Of a DNA stretch of 64,000 nt, positions 51,639-61,037 are shown one piece after another. The position numbers and the translations under genes are program-made. The stretch comes from Desulfospira joergensenii DSM 10085 (GTDB taxonomy: Bacteria > Desulfobacterota > Desulfobacteria > Desulfobacterales > Desulfobacteraceae). The stretch covers positions 310,001 through 374,000 of the forward strand of contig NZ_ATUG01000003.1 of NCBI RefSeq assembly GCF_000420085.1, in the 5' to 3' direction. Each line of letters starts with the position of its first letter. The first letter of the stretch is position 1. Below the pieces are notes generated by a model. It had not been told where the DNA came from and did no database searches. It saw only the letters and a program-made list of their open reading frames with translations.

Positions 51639-52907
51639 TTATCCCCTCCCTGGGGCGGATCTTTTACATAGATTGATGATAAAATTTTCCACGCCTGCCC
51701 TCTCCTCCGAAGCCGATGTCTTGAATTGATGATCCAGGTCTGCCAGGTCGATCAAACCATTTTTTAATTCTTCCAAAGTGAAATTTTCCGATTTCTGGAA
51801 GATTTGGAACACAGGGTATAAATTTTTAGGATTGGGCGCAAGAAAAAGATCAGTGGAAGGCGTGTTTTTTTTGCCCTTTTTTTTCTTCTCCTGATCCTCC
51901 CTGTCCAAGGGCTCAAAAACAGAGGCATTCTGGGTCAGTTTCTGGCGGATCTCCTCGTCTCTTTGAATCACCGCCGGCATGACCCGGGTCTTGAACGAAT
52001 TAAAGTTGATCTGCCTTGGATTCATGCCCTGCATCTTGGGATCCATGGTGAAAGACTTGATCATCAGGAGTTTTCGAATCTGATTTTCCATGGATTTCAA
52101 GATCTGGAGGGGATGGAACCGGTCCTTGAACAGAGAGGAAAGAAAAAAAAGGGATTGGGTAAGATTCCGGTCCAGGACCGCATTGGTAAAGAGAAAAATA
52201 GGGTCTTTTTTATCCCGTTTAATAAGCTTTTCAACGTCTCCAAGGGTAATCCGGGGGGTGGCGCCGGTATAGGAGACCAGTTTATCCAGATTTCCGGCAA
52301 AAAGTTCCAGGTTAAATCCGGTCAAATCCGTCAAAGCCCGGAAGGCGTTCTGATCCAATGTCTTGCCGGCCTTGAACATCACCTGTTCGGTAATGGAGCC
52401 GAGCACGGCTGCCTGTTCATCCAGATCGGCTTTTCTGGCGCCCTGGGGAACGCTGCAGTCCACGACCAGTCCGAGTTTTTCAATGCTTTTGAATATTTTT
52501 TTTCTCCGGTCCATTCCCTGGGCCAGGAGAACCAGAAAATGATTCTCAGGCAGCCCCTCCTGGATCAGGCCGGACAATCGCTCCAGATCTTTTTCCCCAT
52601 AGGAGATCCCGCCGGCTTCCCCGGCAGGGGAAAAAAGGGGGGCGTTTTTTACGGCGATTACCTTGGGACCCGATAAAAAGGAAAAGGTGGTGGCCTGTTC
52701 GATAATGTCACCCATTGGGGTGGTCGGCCCATCCAGGGCTTCAAGGCCGAATTCCCTCTGGCCCTCCTCGAGCAGAAAACGGGTCAGGCCCTGATAGACC
52801 TTGGAGCTGAGAAAGGCTTCGCCGCAGATCAGAATTATCTTGGGACAGGACGCCCTGTCCATTCCGGAGAGGGTCTTATCCACCTGATGATGTTTAATCA
52901 GGGTCAT
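51639..52907 (-). CDS. holA: DNA polymerase III delta subunit
   Basis: With ATG 52907 the product has 422 residues, longer than the usual 340 or so. Delta-type marks are KIILICGEAFLSSKVYQGLTRFLL, SFLSGPKVIAVKNAPLF, RALTDLTGFNLELFAGNLDKLVSYTG, and a late NFTLEELKNGLIDLADLDHQFK. A very basic insert (QEKKKKGKKN) near residue 355 explains part of the extra length. It opens the clamp in the clamp-loader complex. It overlaps lgt by 14 bases and lies between lgt and pyk. Confidence 0.87.
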   Translation of the reverse strand: MTLIKHHQVDKTLSGMDRASCPKIILICGEAFLSSKVYQGLTRFLLEEGQREFGLEALDGPTTPMGDIIEQATTFSFLSGPKVIAVKNAPLFSPAGEAGGISYGEKDLERLSGLIQEGLPENHFLVLLAQGMDRRKKIFKSIEKLGLVVDCSVPQGARKADLDEQAAVLGSITEQVMFKAGKTLDQNAFRALTDLTGFNLELFAGNLDKLVSYTGATPRITLGDVEKLIKRDKKDPIFLFTNAVLDRNLTQSLFFLSSLFKDRFHPLQILKSMENQIRKLLMIKSFTMDPKMQGMNPRQINFNSFKTRVMPAVIQRDEEIRQKLTQNASVFEPLDREDQEKKKKGKKNTPSTDLFLAPNPKNLYPVFQIFQKSENFTLEELKNGLIDLADLDHQFKTSASEERAGVENFIINLCKRSAPGRG

Positions 52908-53664
52908 TGGCTGATCTGTATAATTTGATGATAAAGGCCAGGGCCACACAGGAGACGATCAGGCCGATTCCCTGGGACATGGATAAAAAATCTAATAAAA
53001 ACTCTCCCCGATAGTCTCCCCGAAAGGTTTCGATCACGGATCGGAAAGCGGAATAGATCATGATGTAGACCAGGAAGATCATTCCGTGGAATTTCTTGTG
53101 TTTCTGGAGCCCGACCAGAATCAGAAACAGAAAAAAATTGGACAGCATCATGTACACCTGGGTGGGATGGAGGGGAAGATTAAGAGGGGCCAGGCCCTGG
53201 GGATTGGTGAACCGGATGGCAAAGGGAAGCTCGCATTGCTTCCCGTAGCAGCAGCCGGCAAAAAGGCAGCCGATCCGGCCGATGGAATGGCCCAGGGCAA
53301 TTCCAGGAGCGATGATGTCTGCGGTTTTCCATACTGGCAGTCCCTTGATCCTGAGGGCCACGGCCGTTGCCCCCACCGCTCCGATGAATCCCCCGAAAAA
53401 GACCAGTCCACCGTTCCAGATTTTAAAAATTTCCAGGGGATGGGCGAGAAAGGCCGGATAATCAATGAGAACATATAGAAGCCTGGCCCCGATTACAGCG
53501 GATATCAGGATAATAAAAAAGATGTCGCTGATATCCTCGCCGGAAACCCCGTAGAATTTTCCGTTTTTCTTGGAAAACCATAGGGCGGCCATGAATCCCA
53601 GGGCCACAAAGAGACCATAGGTGTAGAGTTTGAATCCGCTGATTTGGATGAGAATGGGATGCAT
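52894..53664 (-). CDS. lgt: Prolipoprotein diacylglyceryl transferase
   Basis: The 256-residue membrane enzyme has about seven helices and the signature HSIGRIGCLFAGCCYGKQC. HPTQVYMMLSN follows, with the conserved histidine-proline-threonine. It attaches diacylglycerol to the lipobox cysteine of prelipoproteins, the step before LspA, whose gene stands five bases upstream in the same direction. Confidence 0.94.
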   Translation of the reverse strand: MHPILIQISGFKLYTYGLFVALGFMAALWFSKKNGKFYGVSGEDISDIFFIILISAVIGARLLYVLIDYPAFLAHPLEIFKIWNGGLVFFGGFIGAVGATAVALRIKGLPVWKTADIIAPGIALGHSIGRIGCLFAGCCYGKQCELPFAIRFTNPQGLAPLNLPLHPTQVYMMLSNFFLFLILVGLQKHKKFHGMIFLVYIMIYSAFRSVIETFRGDYRGEFLLDFLSMSQGIGLIVSCVALAFIIKLYRSANDPD

Positions 53665-53669
53665 CTTGT

Positions 53670-54170
53670 TTAGAACTCCGGTATCTTGTTCAATACCACA
53701 TGGTAGACTAGGATCACCATGCCAATGCTGATGGCGGAGTCTGCCACATTAAAGGCCGGCCAATGGGCCGTGCCGATGTAAAAATCAAGGAAATCGACCA
53801 CTTTTCCGTACCTGAACCGGTCAATGAGGTTCCCCAGGGCTCCCCCGAAAATCAGGGCCAGGCCGTAGGATAAAAAAACAAGGGCCTTTGCCGTCCTTTT
53901 ATAGAACCATAGCACCGACAATGCAACCAGGGAGGACAAAAATAAAAAAACGATCTTCCGGATCCAGAGGGGCTGGTCGGCAAAAAAACCAAAGGCCCCT
54001 CCGGGATTCAGGACATGGCTGATATTGAAAAAATTTTCAATGACCACCACCTGGGCGTTGAGGGGCAGGTAAAGACTGATCAATGCCTTGGTAACCTGAT
54101 CGGCCAGGACTACCCCCCCGCTGACCAGGACCAGCCGGATGAACTCTTTTCTGCCTGAATCCAAAATCAT
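53670..54170 (-). CDS. lspA: Lipoprotein signal peptidase II
   Basis: The 166-residue protease has four helices, NISHVLNPGGAFG, the first catalytic-aspartate region NLIDRFRYGKVVDFLDF and the second in FNVADSAISIG. It cuts signal peptides of lipoproteins modified by Lgt. Its start lies one base from the ileS stop, the common ileS-lspA order. Confidence 0.95.
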   Translation of the reverse strand: MILDSGRKEFIRLVLVSGGVVLADQVTKALISLYLPLNAQVVVIENFFNISHVLNPGGAFGFFADQPLWIRKIVFLFLSSLVALSVLWFYKRTAKALVFLSYGLALIFGGALGNLIDRFRYGKVVDFLDFYIGTAHWPAFNVADSAISIGMVILVYHVVLNKIPEF

Positions 54171-54171
54171 A

Positions 54172-56967
54172 TCAGATTATTTTTTTCAGGGCAGTTGCAC
54201 ATCTCTCACAGGCAGTTGGATGGTTCGGATCATCTCCAATGGTCTGGTCAAACCGCCAGCAGCGTTCGCATTTTTCTCCTTCGGCCTTTTTGACCCCGAT
54301 CTCAAGGCCCGGGATCTCCCTGCCCTGGTATGCTGCCGAATCCGTTGAGTCGACCAGGCAGACACTGGATACGATAAAGATATCGTTCAGGGCCTCGGGC
54401 AGGGCCTCAACCTGGGTTTTCAGCTGGGAATCCGGCAGTTTGATCTCAAGGGCCGCATCCAGGGGATGACCGATAAGCTTGGCTTTCCTGGCCTCTTCCA
54501 GGGCCCGGCTCACCTCGGTTCTGAGGCTGATGACCGCCTCCCATTTTTCGGCCAGTTCGTCGTCTTTCCAGGCTTCATCGGCTTGGACCATCTCTTCCAG
54601 GTGGATACTCTCTTTTTTATCCGATCCCGGCATGTGCTGATAGATTTCATCGGCCGTAAAAGGGAGGATGGGGGCCATGAGTTTGACCAGGGCGTCCAGA
54701 ATCAGGGCCATGGCCGTCTGGGCATCCCTTCTTGCAGGATCATCCGGGGGAGAGGTATAGAGCCTGTCCTTGATGATATCCAGGTAAAAGGCGGACAGGT
54801 CCACCACGCAGAAATTGTGAAGGCTGTGGTAAATGGTGTGGAATTCATATTCGTCGTAGGCCTTGCAGGATCTTTTCACCACCTTGTAGAGCCGGTGCAG
54901 GATGAAGCGGTCCAATTCGGACATGGAAGATAGAGGCCGGCCATTGGCTTTTAAATCAAAATCATAGAAATTGCCCAGCATAAACCGGCAGGTGTTTCTG
55001 ATCCTGCGGTAGGCGTCGGAAAGCTGTTTGATGATGTTGTCCGACACGCTAATGTCGCCCTTGTAGTCGGCAGATGCCACCCAAAGCCTCAACACATCGG
55101 CACCGTATTGTTTGATAACCTTTTCGGGCAGGACCACGTTGCCAACGGATTTGGACATTTTCTTGCCTTGCTCGTCCACGGTAAACCCGTGGGTCAGAAC
55201 GGATTTATATGGCGCCTTCCCGGTTCTTCCCACGGATGTGAGCAAGGAGGAGTGGAACCATCCCCTGTGCTGGTCGCTGCCTTCGAGATAGAGATCGGCC
55301 GGTCTTGAAAGCCCGGGTCTTTCTTCCAAAACCGCAGCATGGCTGGTTCCGGAGTCAAACCAGACATCCAGGATGTTGTGGTCCTTGGAAAACCCGGTGG
55401 ATCCGCAGGATTTGCATTTGGCCCCCTCGGGCATGAGAAAGGCCGCATCCTTTTCAAACCAGATATCAGAAGAGTGTTCGGTAAAGAGCTGGTGAACCCG
55501 GTCCACAGACTCCCGGGTAACATAGACCTCTTTACAGTCATTGCAGTGGAAAACCGGGATGGGAACCCCCCAGGACCGCTGGCGGGAAAGACACCAGTCC
55601 GGCCGGTTCTCAATCATGGAATAGATCCTTTCCCTTCCCCAGGACGGAATCCATTTCACGTTGTTGATCTGTTCCAGGCTGTTTTTGCGCAGCCCCAGCT
55701 TGTCCATGGAGATAAACCACTGGGGAGTGGCCCTGTAGATGACCGGGTTTTTACACCGCCAGCAGTGGGGATAGGAGTGGGACAGGTTTTCGTTTTTCAG
55801 CAGTCTTCCCAGGCTGTCAAGATGCTGGTTGATCTCCTTGTTGGCCTTGAAGATGAACTGGCCGCCAAAGAGTTCCACATCCTTTGAAAAGGTTCCGTTG
55901 TCCTCAATCGGTGAATAACAGTCCAGGCCGTAACGTTTGCCCACAATATGGTCGTCGGCACCGTGGCCCGGGGCCGTATGAACGCAGCCGGTTCCGGCAT
56001 CCAGGGTGACGTGGTTCCCGAGGATGATCAAAGAATCCCGGTCGTAAAAGGGATGGCTGCACCTTTTGTTCTCCAGGTCCCCTGCCCTGATTTCCCCGAG
56101 CACGGAATAGTCGTCCAGGCCCAGGGTTTCCATGACCTGTTTCACCAGATCCCTGGCAAGGATGAGGACGCCGTGGCTCTGGGTTGTAACGGCGGCATAG
56201 GTAAAGTCAGGATGAAGACATACCCCCAGGTTGGCCGGAAGGGTCCAGGGGGTGGTGGTCCAGATGACCATGGAGATCTCCTGGGTCCCAAGCCCCGGGA
56301 TCAGCCCGCTGATATCGTCTTTCAAAGGAAACTTCACATAGATGGATGGGGAGGTGTGATCGTGGTATTCGATTTCAGCCTCTGCCAGTGCGGTCTGGCA
56401 GGAACAGCACCAGTATATGGGTTTTTTGCCCAGGAACATGTCCCCGGACAGGGCAAATTCCCCGCATTCCTTGGCGATCCGGGCTTCATAGGGGTAGTTC
56501 ATGGTCAGGTAGGGCTCATCCCACTCCCCGGCCACACCGAACCGCTTGAATTCCTCCCTCTGAATATCCACAAATTTGGAGGCATAGGTCCTGCATTCCC
56601 GGCGGACCTGGACCGGAGTCATCTCTTTCTTTTTGCTGCCCAGTTTCTTGTCCACGTTATGTTCGATGGGCAGGCCGTGGCAGTCCCAGCCGGGAACATA
56701 GGGGGCATTGAATCCGGCCATCTGCCGGGACCGGATGATGATGTCCTTTAATATCTTGTTGATGGCATGACCGATGTGAAGATGTCCGTTGGCATAGGGA
56801 GGACCGTCATGGAGGATGAAAGAAGGTTTGTCCTTGGATTGTTCCCTCAGTTTTTCATAGATCTTTTTTTGCTCCCAGTCCTTGAGCATCTGGGGTTCTC
56901 GCTGGGGCAGGTTGGCCTTCATGGCAAACTGGGTAGAAGGCAGGTTGAGCGTTTTCTTATATTCCAT
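54172..56967 (-). CDS. ileS: Isoleucyl-tRNA synthetase
   Basis: The 931-residue enzyme has the HIGH motif in DGPPYANGHLHIGHAINKI, the KMSKS motif in QGKKMSKSVGNVV, an editing domain with WTTTPWTLPANLGVCL, and the C-terminal zinc site CERCWRF...CERC. Length and motifs fit the bacterial type. It is the first gene of the ileS-lspA-lgt-holA-pyk run on this strand. Confidence 0.97.
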   Translation of the reverse strand: MEYKKTLNLPSTQFAMKANLPQREPQMLKDWEQKKIYEKLREQSKDKPSFILHDGPPYANGHLHIGHAINKILKDIIIRSRQMAGFNAPYVPGWDCHGLPIEHNVDKKLGSKKKEMTPVQVRRECRTYASKFVDIQREEFKRFGVAGEWDEPYLTMNYPYEARIAKECGEFALSGDMFLGKKPIYWCCSCQTALAEAEIEYHDHTSPSIYVKFPLKDDISGLIPGLGTQEISMVIWTTTPWTLPANLGVCLHPDFTYAAVTTQSHGVLILARDLVKQVMETLGLDDYSVLGEIRAGDLENKRCSHPFYDRDSLIILGNHVTLDAGTGCVHTAPGHGADDHIVGKRYGLDCYSPIEDNGTFSKDVELFGGQFIFKANKEINQHLDSLGRLLKNENLSHSYPHCWRCKNPVIYRATPQWFISMDKLGLRKNSLEQINNVKWIPSWGRERIYSMIENRPDWCLSRQRSWGVPIPVFHCNDCKEVYVTRESVDRVHQLFTEHSSDIWFEKDAAFLMPEGAKCKSCGSTGFSKDHNILDVWFDSGTSHAAVLEERPGLSRPADLYLEGSDQHRGWFHSSLLTSVGRTGKAPYKSVLTHGFTVDEQGKKMSKSVGNVVLPEKVIKQYGADVLRLWVASADYKGDISVSDNIIKQLSDAYRRIRNTCRFMLGNFYDFDLKANGRPLSSMSELDRFILHRLYKVVKRSCKAYDEYEFHTIYHSLHNFCVVDLSAFYLDIIKDRLYTSPPDDPARRDAQTAMALILDALVKLMAPILPFTADEIYQHMPGSDKKESIHLEEMVQADEAWKDDELAEKWEAVISLRTEVSRALEEARKAKLIGHPLDAALEIKLPDSQLKTQVEALPEALNDIFIVSSVCLVDSTDSAAYQGREIPGLEIGVKKAEGEKCERCWRFDQTIGDDPNHPTACERCATALKKII

Positions 56968-57127
56968 TTTTCCTCCGAATCGGGCATAAACTTAAGGTCA
57001 ATATTGAACTCTCCTTTTTATTTCCAAACCGGCTGAAAGTCAAGGAATATAAAGCTGTCCTTTTTTTCAAGGTTGTGCTATCCATTCCCCATAAACCCTT
57101 GTCTCTTGGAGATCAATCCCGGACAGA

Positions 57128-59020
57128 ATGACCGAACCCGAACATAAAAATCCGTCCCTGACCCGGTTTCGCAGATTTCAGAAATCCATCATGGAAAGAA
57201 TGCTCTGGCCCCATTCACTGGAACAGAACAGCCTGATCCGGTGGCGGGCCTTTATCCTTTCCTCGGTTCTCATCGCAGGTCTTTTTCTGGGCTTTTTTGC
57301 TCTGGTGGCCGCAGGTGTCATGATTGTAAAGGAAAATGCCTGGGGCCTGGCCGCAGTTGACCTGTCGGGACTGATGATCTGTCTTGCCTTTTTGTTTGTC
57401 CGGGGGATCTCCTTTGAGATCCGATCAACCGTCACCCTCCTGACCTTCTACCTCATCGGCATAAGCGTTGTTCTGACGGTGGGGCCTTTGAGCGGCGGAC
57501 CGGCCTGGCTCTTTGCATTTGCCGTTCTTGCCGGTGTGCTCATGGGAAACCGGGCCGCTCTGGTTGCTATTCTGATGAATGCCCTTTTTTTGTCTGTTAC
57601 GGGTTTTTTCGTCTCCACCGGGAAGCTGGGAGCCGGTTTTCCCTTTTTTAAATCTTCCCAGATCATGATCGCCGCAGGGGTCAACTTCATTGTCTTGAAT
57701 GCCATTGCCGCGGTGTCGGTTTCCGCCCTGGTAAAGGGACTCTTCCTCTTGATAGAGGAACAGGAAAATCTGACCCGGGATCTGCTCCGGGAGCGGCGCC
57801 AGATGATGGAAATTCAAAAGAAACTCGAATCCGAAGTCCGGGAGCGCAAGCAGGCGGAAAAGGAACTTTACCAGGCCAGGAAAATGGAATCCATTGGAAC
57901 CCTTGCCGGCGGGATTGCCCATGATTTCAACAATCTTCTCTATATGATCCTGGGAAATACGGAGCTGGCCCTGACCGATCTTGGAAACCCCGGAAGGGTT
58001 GAGAAGAATCTCAATCAGGTCAAGGAAGCCGGTCTCAGGGCCGCCGATATTGTAAAACAATTGCTTAATTTCAGCAGCAAGAACGACCAGGCTTTCAAGC
58101 CGGTCCATGCGGTTAAACTGCTCCGGGGATCCCTTAAATTCCTTCGGTCCACCATTCCCAGCAACATCGAAATAAAGGCAGTGCTTCCGGAAAAGGAAAC
58201 CGTCATCCTGGCCGATGAGGTTCAGATCAATCAGGTAATGATGAATCTGTGCATCAATTCGGCCCAGGCCATGGAAGAGACCGGGGGGCGGCTGGAGGTC
58301 AAGGCTTTGGTAACCCGGATAGAAAGGTCCCTGCCCGGTTTTGAATCCTCCCCTCCACCCGGACCCTATTTTAAAATCACGGTATCTGATACCGGTCCGG
58401 GAATTCGGGAAGAGTTTCTGGAAAAGATATTTGATCCCTATTTTACGACCAAGGAGCTTGGAAAAGGGTCGGGCATGGGTCTTGCGGTGGTCCACGGGAT
58501 TATCAAGAATCACAAGGGCCTCATCCGGGTGGAAAGCCGGATGAACCAGGGAACTCTTTTTAAGATCCTTCTGCCCATGACCGATCTTTTACCCGAACCT
58601 GAACCGGTTCCTGAAACCGGGGTTCACCGGGGCAAAGAAAAAATTCTATTCATTGATGATGAACAGATGATCCTCAATATGGCCAGAAAAACCCTGGAAC
58701 ATCTGGGATATGATGTGGAAACCCGCATCAACCCCCTTGAAGCCCTGGAAGAGTTCAGATCCCGGCCGGAAGAATTTGATCTGGTGATCAGCGATATGAC
58801 CATGCCGAGGATGACCGGAGACCAACTGGCCGCGGCCCTGCTGGAAATCCGGAAAGATCTCCCCATTATCATCTGCTCGGGGCACAGCAACCGGATGGAC
58901 AAACATCGGGCAGAAGAGCTGGGAATCGCTAGATATCTGTTAAAACCGGTATCCATGTCCGATTATTCAAAGGCCATCCGGGAGGTCCTTGGGGCCGAGC
59001 CGGACCAGAACCCGCTCTGA
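57128..59020 (+). CDS. Membrane hybrid histidine kinase with C-terminal receiver
   Basis: The 630-residue protein has about six hydrophobic helices in residues 35-215 and a coiled coil (REVRERKQAEKELYQARKMESIG). A HisKA domain follows with the phosphorylation site GIAHDFNNLLY (histidine 265), then a HATPase with NQVMMNLCINSAQAM, DTGPGI and GSGMGLAVVHGI, and a receiver (ILFIDDEQMILNMA) with aspartate 556 in SDMTMPRMTG and lysine in LLKPVS. The H-D-F-N-N form is typical of the soluble-signal hybrid kinases of deltaproteobacteria. No response regulator gene follows. It overlaps the convergent rsmG by 54 bases. Confidence 0.92.
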   Translation: MTEPEHKNPSLTRFRRFQKSIMERMLWPHSLEQNSLIRWRAFILSSVLIAGLFLGFFALVAAGVMIVKENAWGLAAVDLSGLMICLAFLFVRGISFEIRSTVTLLTFYLIGISVVLTVGPLSGGPAWLFAFAVLAGVLMGNRAALVAILMNALFLSVTGFFVSTGKLGAGFPFFKSSQIMIAAGVNFIVLNAIAAVSVSALVKGLFLLIEEQENLTRDLLRERRQMMEIQKKLESEVRERKQAEKELYQARKMESIGTLAGGIAHDFNNLLYMILGNTELALTDLGNPGRVEKNLNQVKEAGLRAADIVKQLLNFSSKNDQAFKPVHAVKLLRGSLKFLRSTIPSNIEIKAVLPEKETVILADEVQINQVMMNLCINSAQAMEETGGRLEVKALVTRIERSLPGFESSPPPGPYFKITVSDTGPGIREEFLEKIFDPYFTTKELGKGSGMGLAVVHGIIKNHKGLIRVESRMNQGTLFKILLPMTDLLPEPEPVPETGVHRGKEKILFIDDEQMILNMARKTLEHLGYDVETRINPLEALEEFRSRPEEFDLVISDMTMPRMTGDQLAAALLEIRKDLPIIICSGHSNRMDKHRAEELGIARYLLKPVSMSDYSKAIREVLGAEPDQNPL

Positions 59021-59653
59021 TTGTTGTAAGGGCAGCCGGTAGGCGTCTGTCCGGATGATAAACCGGTTTTCAAGATCCGGGGTGATCTCGTCCAGGGCCT
59101 GACTGCCCTTCATGGCGTAAATGATGCCCCCGGGCCTGAGAAAAGGCCGGGCCAGACCGACAAATTTTTCAAGATGGGCAAATCCCCTTGAAATCACCAT
59201 ATCGTACTTCCCTGCATGTTCCGGATCATGGTGAAGATCTTCCGCCCTGGAATGAAGGGCCTGGATTTTTTCAAGACCCAGGGTCCGGATCGTATGCCTG
59301 AGAAAGTTGATTTTTTTCCGGGAGGCATCCACCAGGGAAAATTCCAGGGCCGGACAGAGAATTTTCAGGGGAATCCCGGGAAATCCCCCGCCTGTCCCCA
59401 TGTCCAGTATCCTCTTTCCGGGACCCAAAAACCGGTAAATTGCAAGGGCGTCAATAAAATGTTTTTCAGCCATGTCCAGGGGACCGGTGATGGCCGTGAG
59501 GTTGATTTTTTTATTCCAGAGGGTCAGCTCCCGGGCGTGGGCCGAGATCAGGGAAATCTGGTGATCCGTAAGATCAAGGTTGATATCCCGGATCCCCTGT
59601 TCCAGATGTTTTTCAAACTCCAGGATATGGTTGTCCATGTTTTTGGGGGTCAT
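58967..59653 (-). CDS. rsmG: 16S rRNA (guanine-N7) methyltransferase RsmG
   Basis: The 228-residue enzyme has LWNKKINLTAIT, the SAM-binding loop RILDMGTGGGFPGIPLKI, and VISRGFAHLEKFVGLARPFL. It methylates the 530-loop guanine of 16S rRNA. A second ATG lies five codons on. It is not next to the usual mnmG or parA genes. Its 3' end overlaps the kinase gene. Confidence 0.93.
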   Translation of the reverse strand: MTPKNMDNHILEFEKHLEQGIRDINLDLTDHQISLISAHARELTLWNKKINLTAITGPLDMAEKHFIDALAIYRFLGPGKRILDMGTGGGFPGIPLKILCPALEFSLVDASRKKINFLRHTIRTLGLEKIQALHSRAEDLHHDPEHAGKYDMVISRGFAHLEKFVGLARPFLRPGGIIYAMKGSQALDEITPDLENRFIIRTDAYRLPLQQSERVLVRLGPKDLPDGL

Positions 59654-59658
59654 CTTTT

Positions 59659-60969
59659 TTATAATTTTCCAAGCAGGAGACTGGTTTCATTGAAAAAGGC
59701 GCCGGCCACACATGCGGTGAGCAGACAGGAAAAGGTGGCGGCGATCAGGGCTTTGACAGCCACGCTGGAGATGTCCGTGGTTCGTTTCGGCGTCAGGGCC
59801 GACACCCCGCCCACAAAAATAGCCATGGAGGCCACGTGGGCAAAGCCGCAGAGAGCATAGGCCGTAACCACGGCCGACCGGGGGTGAATCAGCCGGTTTT
59901 CGGCCAGGACCAGGGCCAGATCTTTATAGGAGGCCACTTCCGTCAAGACGATTCTTTCTCCGATGATCCCGGATATGATGCCGGCATCCTCAAAAGGAAC
60001 CCCGATGATCAGGGTCAGGGGATAAAAGAGGGCTCCCAGGATCTGCTTGAGAGAGAGGTTTATTTCTGCTCCGGTCCACTGACCCAGGACATCTCCGATC
60101 ATTCCCAGGAAGAGATCTGCAAGGGCCACCAGTCCCAGTACGGCGATCAAAAGGGCCACGATGCTGAAAATTACCTTGAGACCGGTAGAGGCCCCGTTGA
60201 TAACGGCCTCAAAAAGATTGGCCTCTTTTTCATAGTGGATGTCCACGTTTTTTCCCAGGGTGGCGGGAATCCCGGTCTCCGGCATCAGGATCTTGGCCGT
60301 CACAAGGGCTGCAGGAGCGGAAAGAAAAGAAGCCGAAATCAGGTGGCCGGCTATGGAGGGGAACTCCTGGCGGAGGGTGAATACATAAAGGGCCAGAACA
60401 TTGGAGGCCACCGTGGACATTCCTGCGGTGAGAACCGTGCCCAGTTCCGACCGGGTCATCTTCTCCAGATGGGGCTTCACAACCAGGGCCGATTCCACCC
60501 CCACAAATATATTGCCTGCCGTACAAAGGGCCTCGGCACCGGACACCTTCATCAGCCGGGTGAACAGCCTGGCAAACAACCGGATCACAAAGGGCAGAAC
60601 CGGATAATAGTAAAGGACCGCCACCAGGGCTGAAAAAAAGATAATGGTGGGGAACCCCTGAAAGGCCAGAATAAACCCTAGAGATCCCTTTTCTCCGGGA
60701 GGGAGGGCAAGGGGGCCGAAGACAAAGAGGGTTCCGTGGGATGCGGTCTCAAGAATCTTTACCGCAAAATCGTTGACCCCCTGGAACAGGGTCACCCCGG
60801 CCGGCACCAGAAAGAGAAAGGCGGCAAAGCTGAGTTGGATAGCCAGTCCCCAGACCACCACCTGCCAGTTCAGAGGGGTGGTGTTCCCAAAAACGAATCT
60901 TGAAACGGCCCAGAGGATAAAGAGAAGGATAAAGATGCCGGAAAAACTGACTAGGTTATAGATATCCAT
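59659..60969 (-). CDS. Concentrative nucleoside transporter (NupC/CNT family)
   Basis: The 436-residue transporter has about ten helices with the CNT marks FIFVGVESALVVKPHL-like (GNIFVGVESALVVKP), SEMFVVLTAGMSTVAS-like (GTVLTAGMSTVASNVLALYVF) and a late YALCGFAHVASMAIFVGGVSALTP. It imports nucleosides with sodium or protons. It starts upstream of rsmG on the same strand with a five-base gap, so the pair is probably cotranscribed. Confidence 0.92.
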   Translation of the reverse strand: MDIYNLVSFSGIFILLFILWAVSRFVFGNTTPLNWQVVVWGLAIQLSFAAFLFLVPAGVTLFQGVNDFAVKILETASHGTLFVFGPLALPPGEKGSLGFILAFQGFPTIIFFSALVAVLYYYPVLPFVIRLFARLFTRLMKVSGAEALCTAGNIFVGVESALVVKPHLEKMTRSELGTVLTAGMSTVASNVLALYVFTLRQEFPSIAGHLISASFLSAPAALVTAKILMPETGIPATLGKNVDIHYEKEANLFEAVINGASTGLKVIFSIVALLIAVLGLVALADLFLGMIGDVLGQWTGAEINLSLKQILGALFYPLTLIIGVPFEDAGIISGIIGERIVLTEVASYKDLALVLAENRLIHPRSAVVTAYALCGFAHVASMAIFVGGVSALTPKRTTDISSVAVKALIAATFSCLLTACVAGAFFNETSLLLGKL

Positions 60970-61037
60970 CTTTTGATGCTCCCGTCATAATAGAGGCGTT
61001 AACCGCCAAAACCCGGAATTGGGTATTGGGGGGGGAT

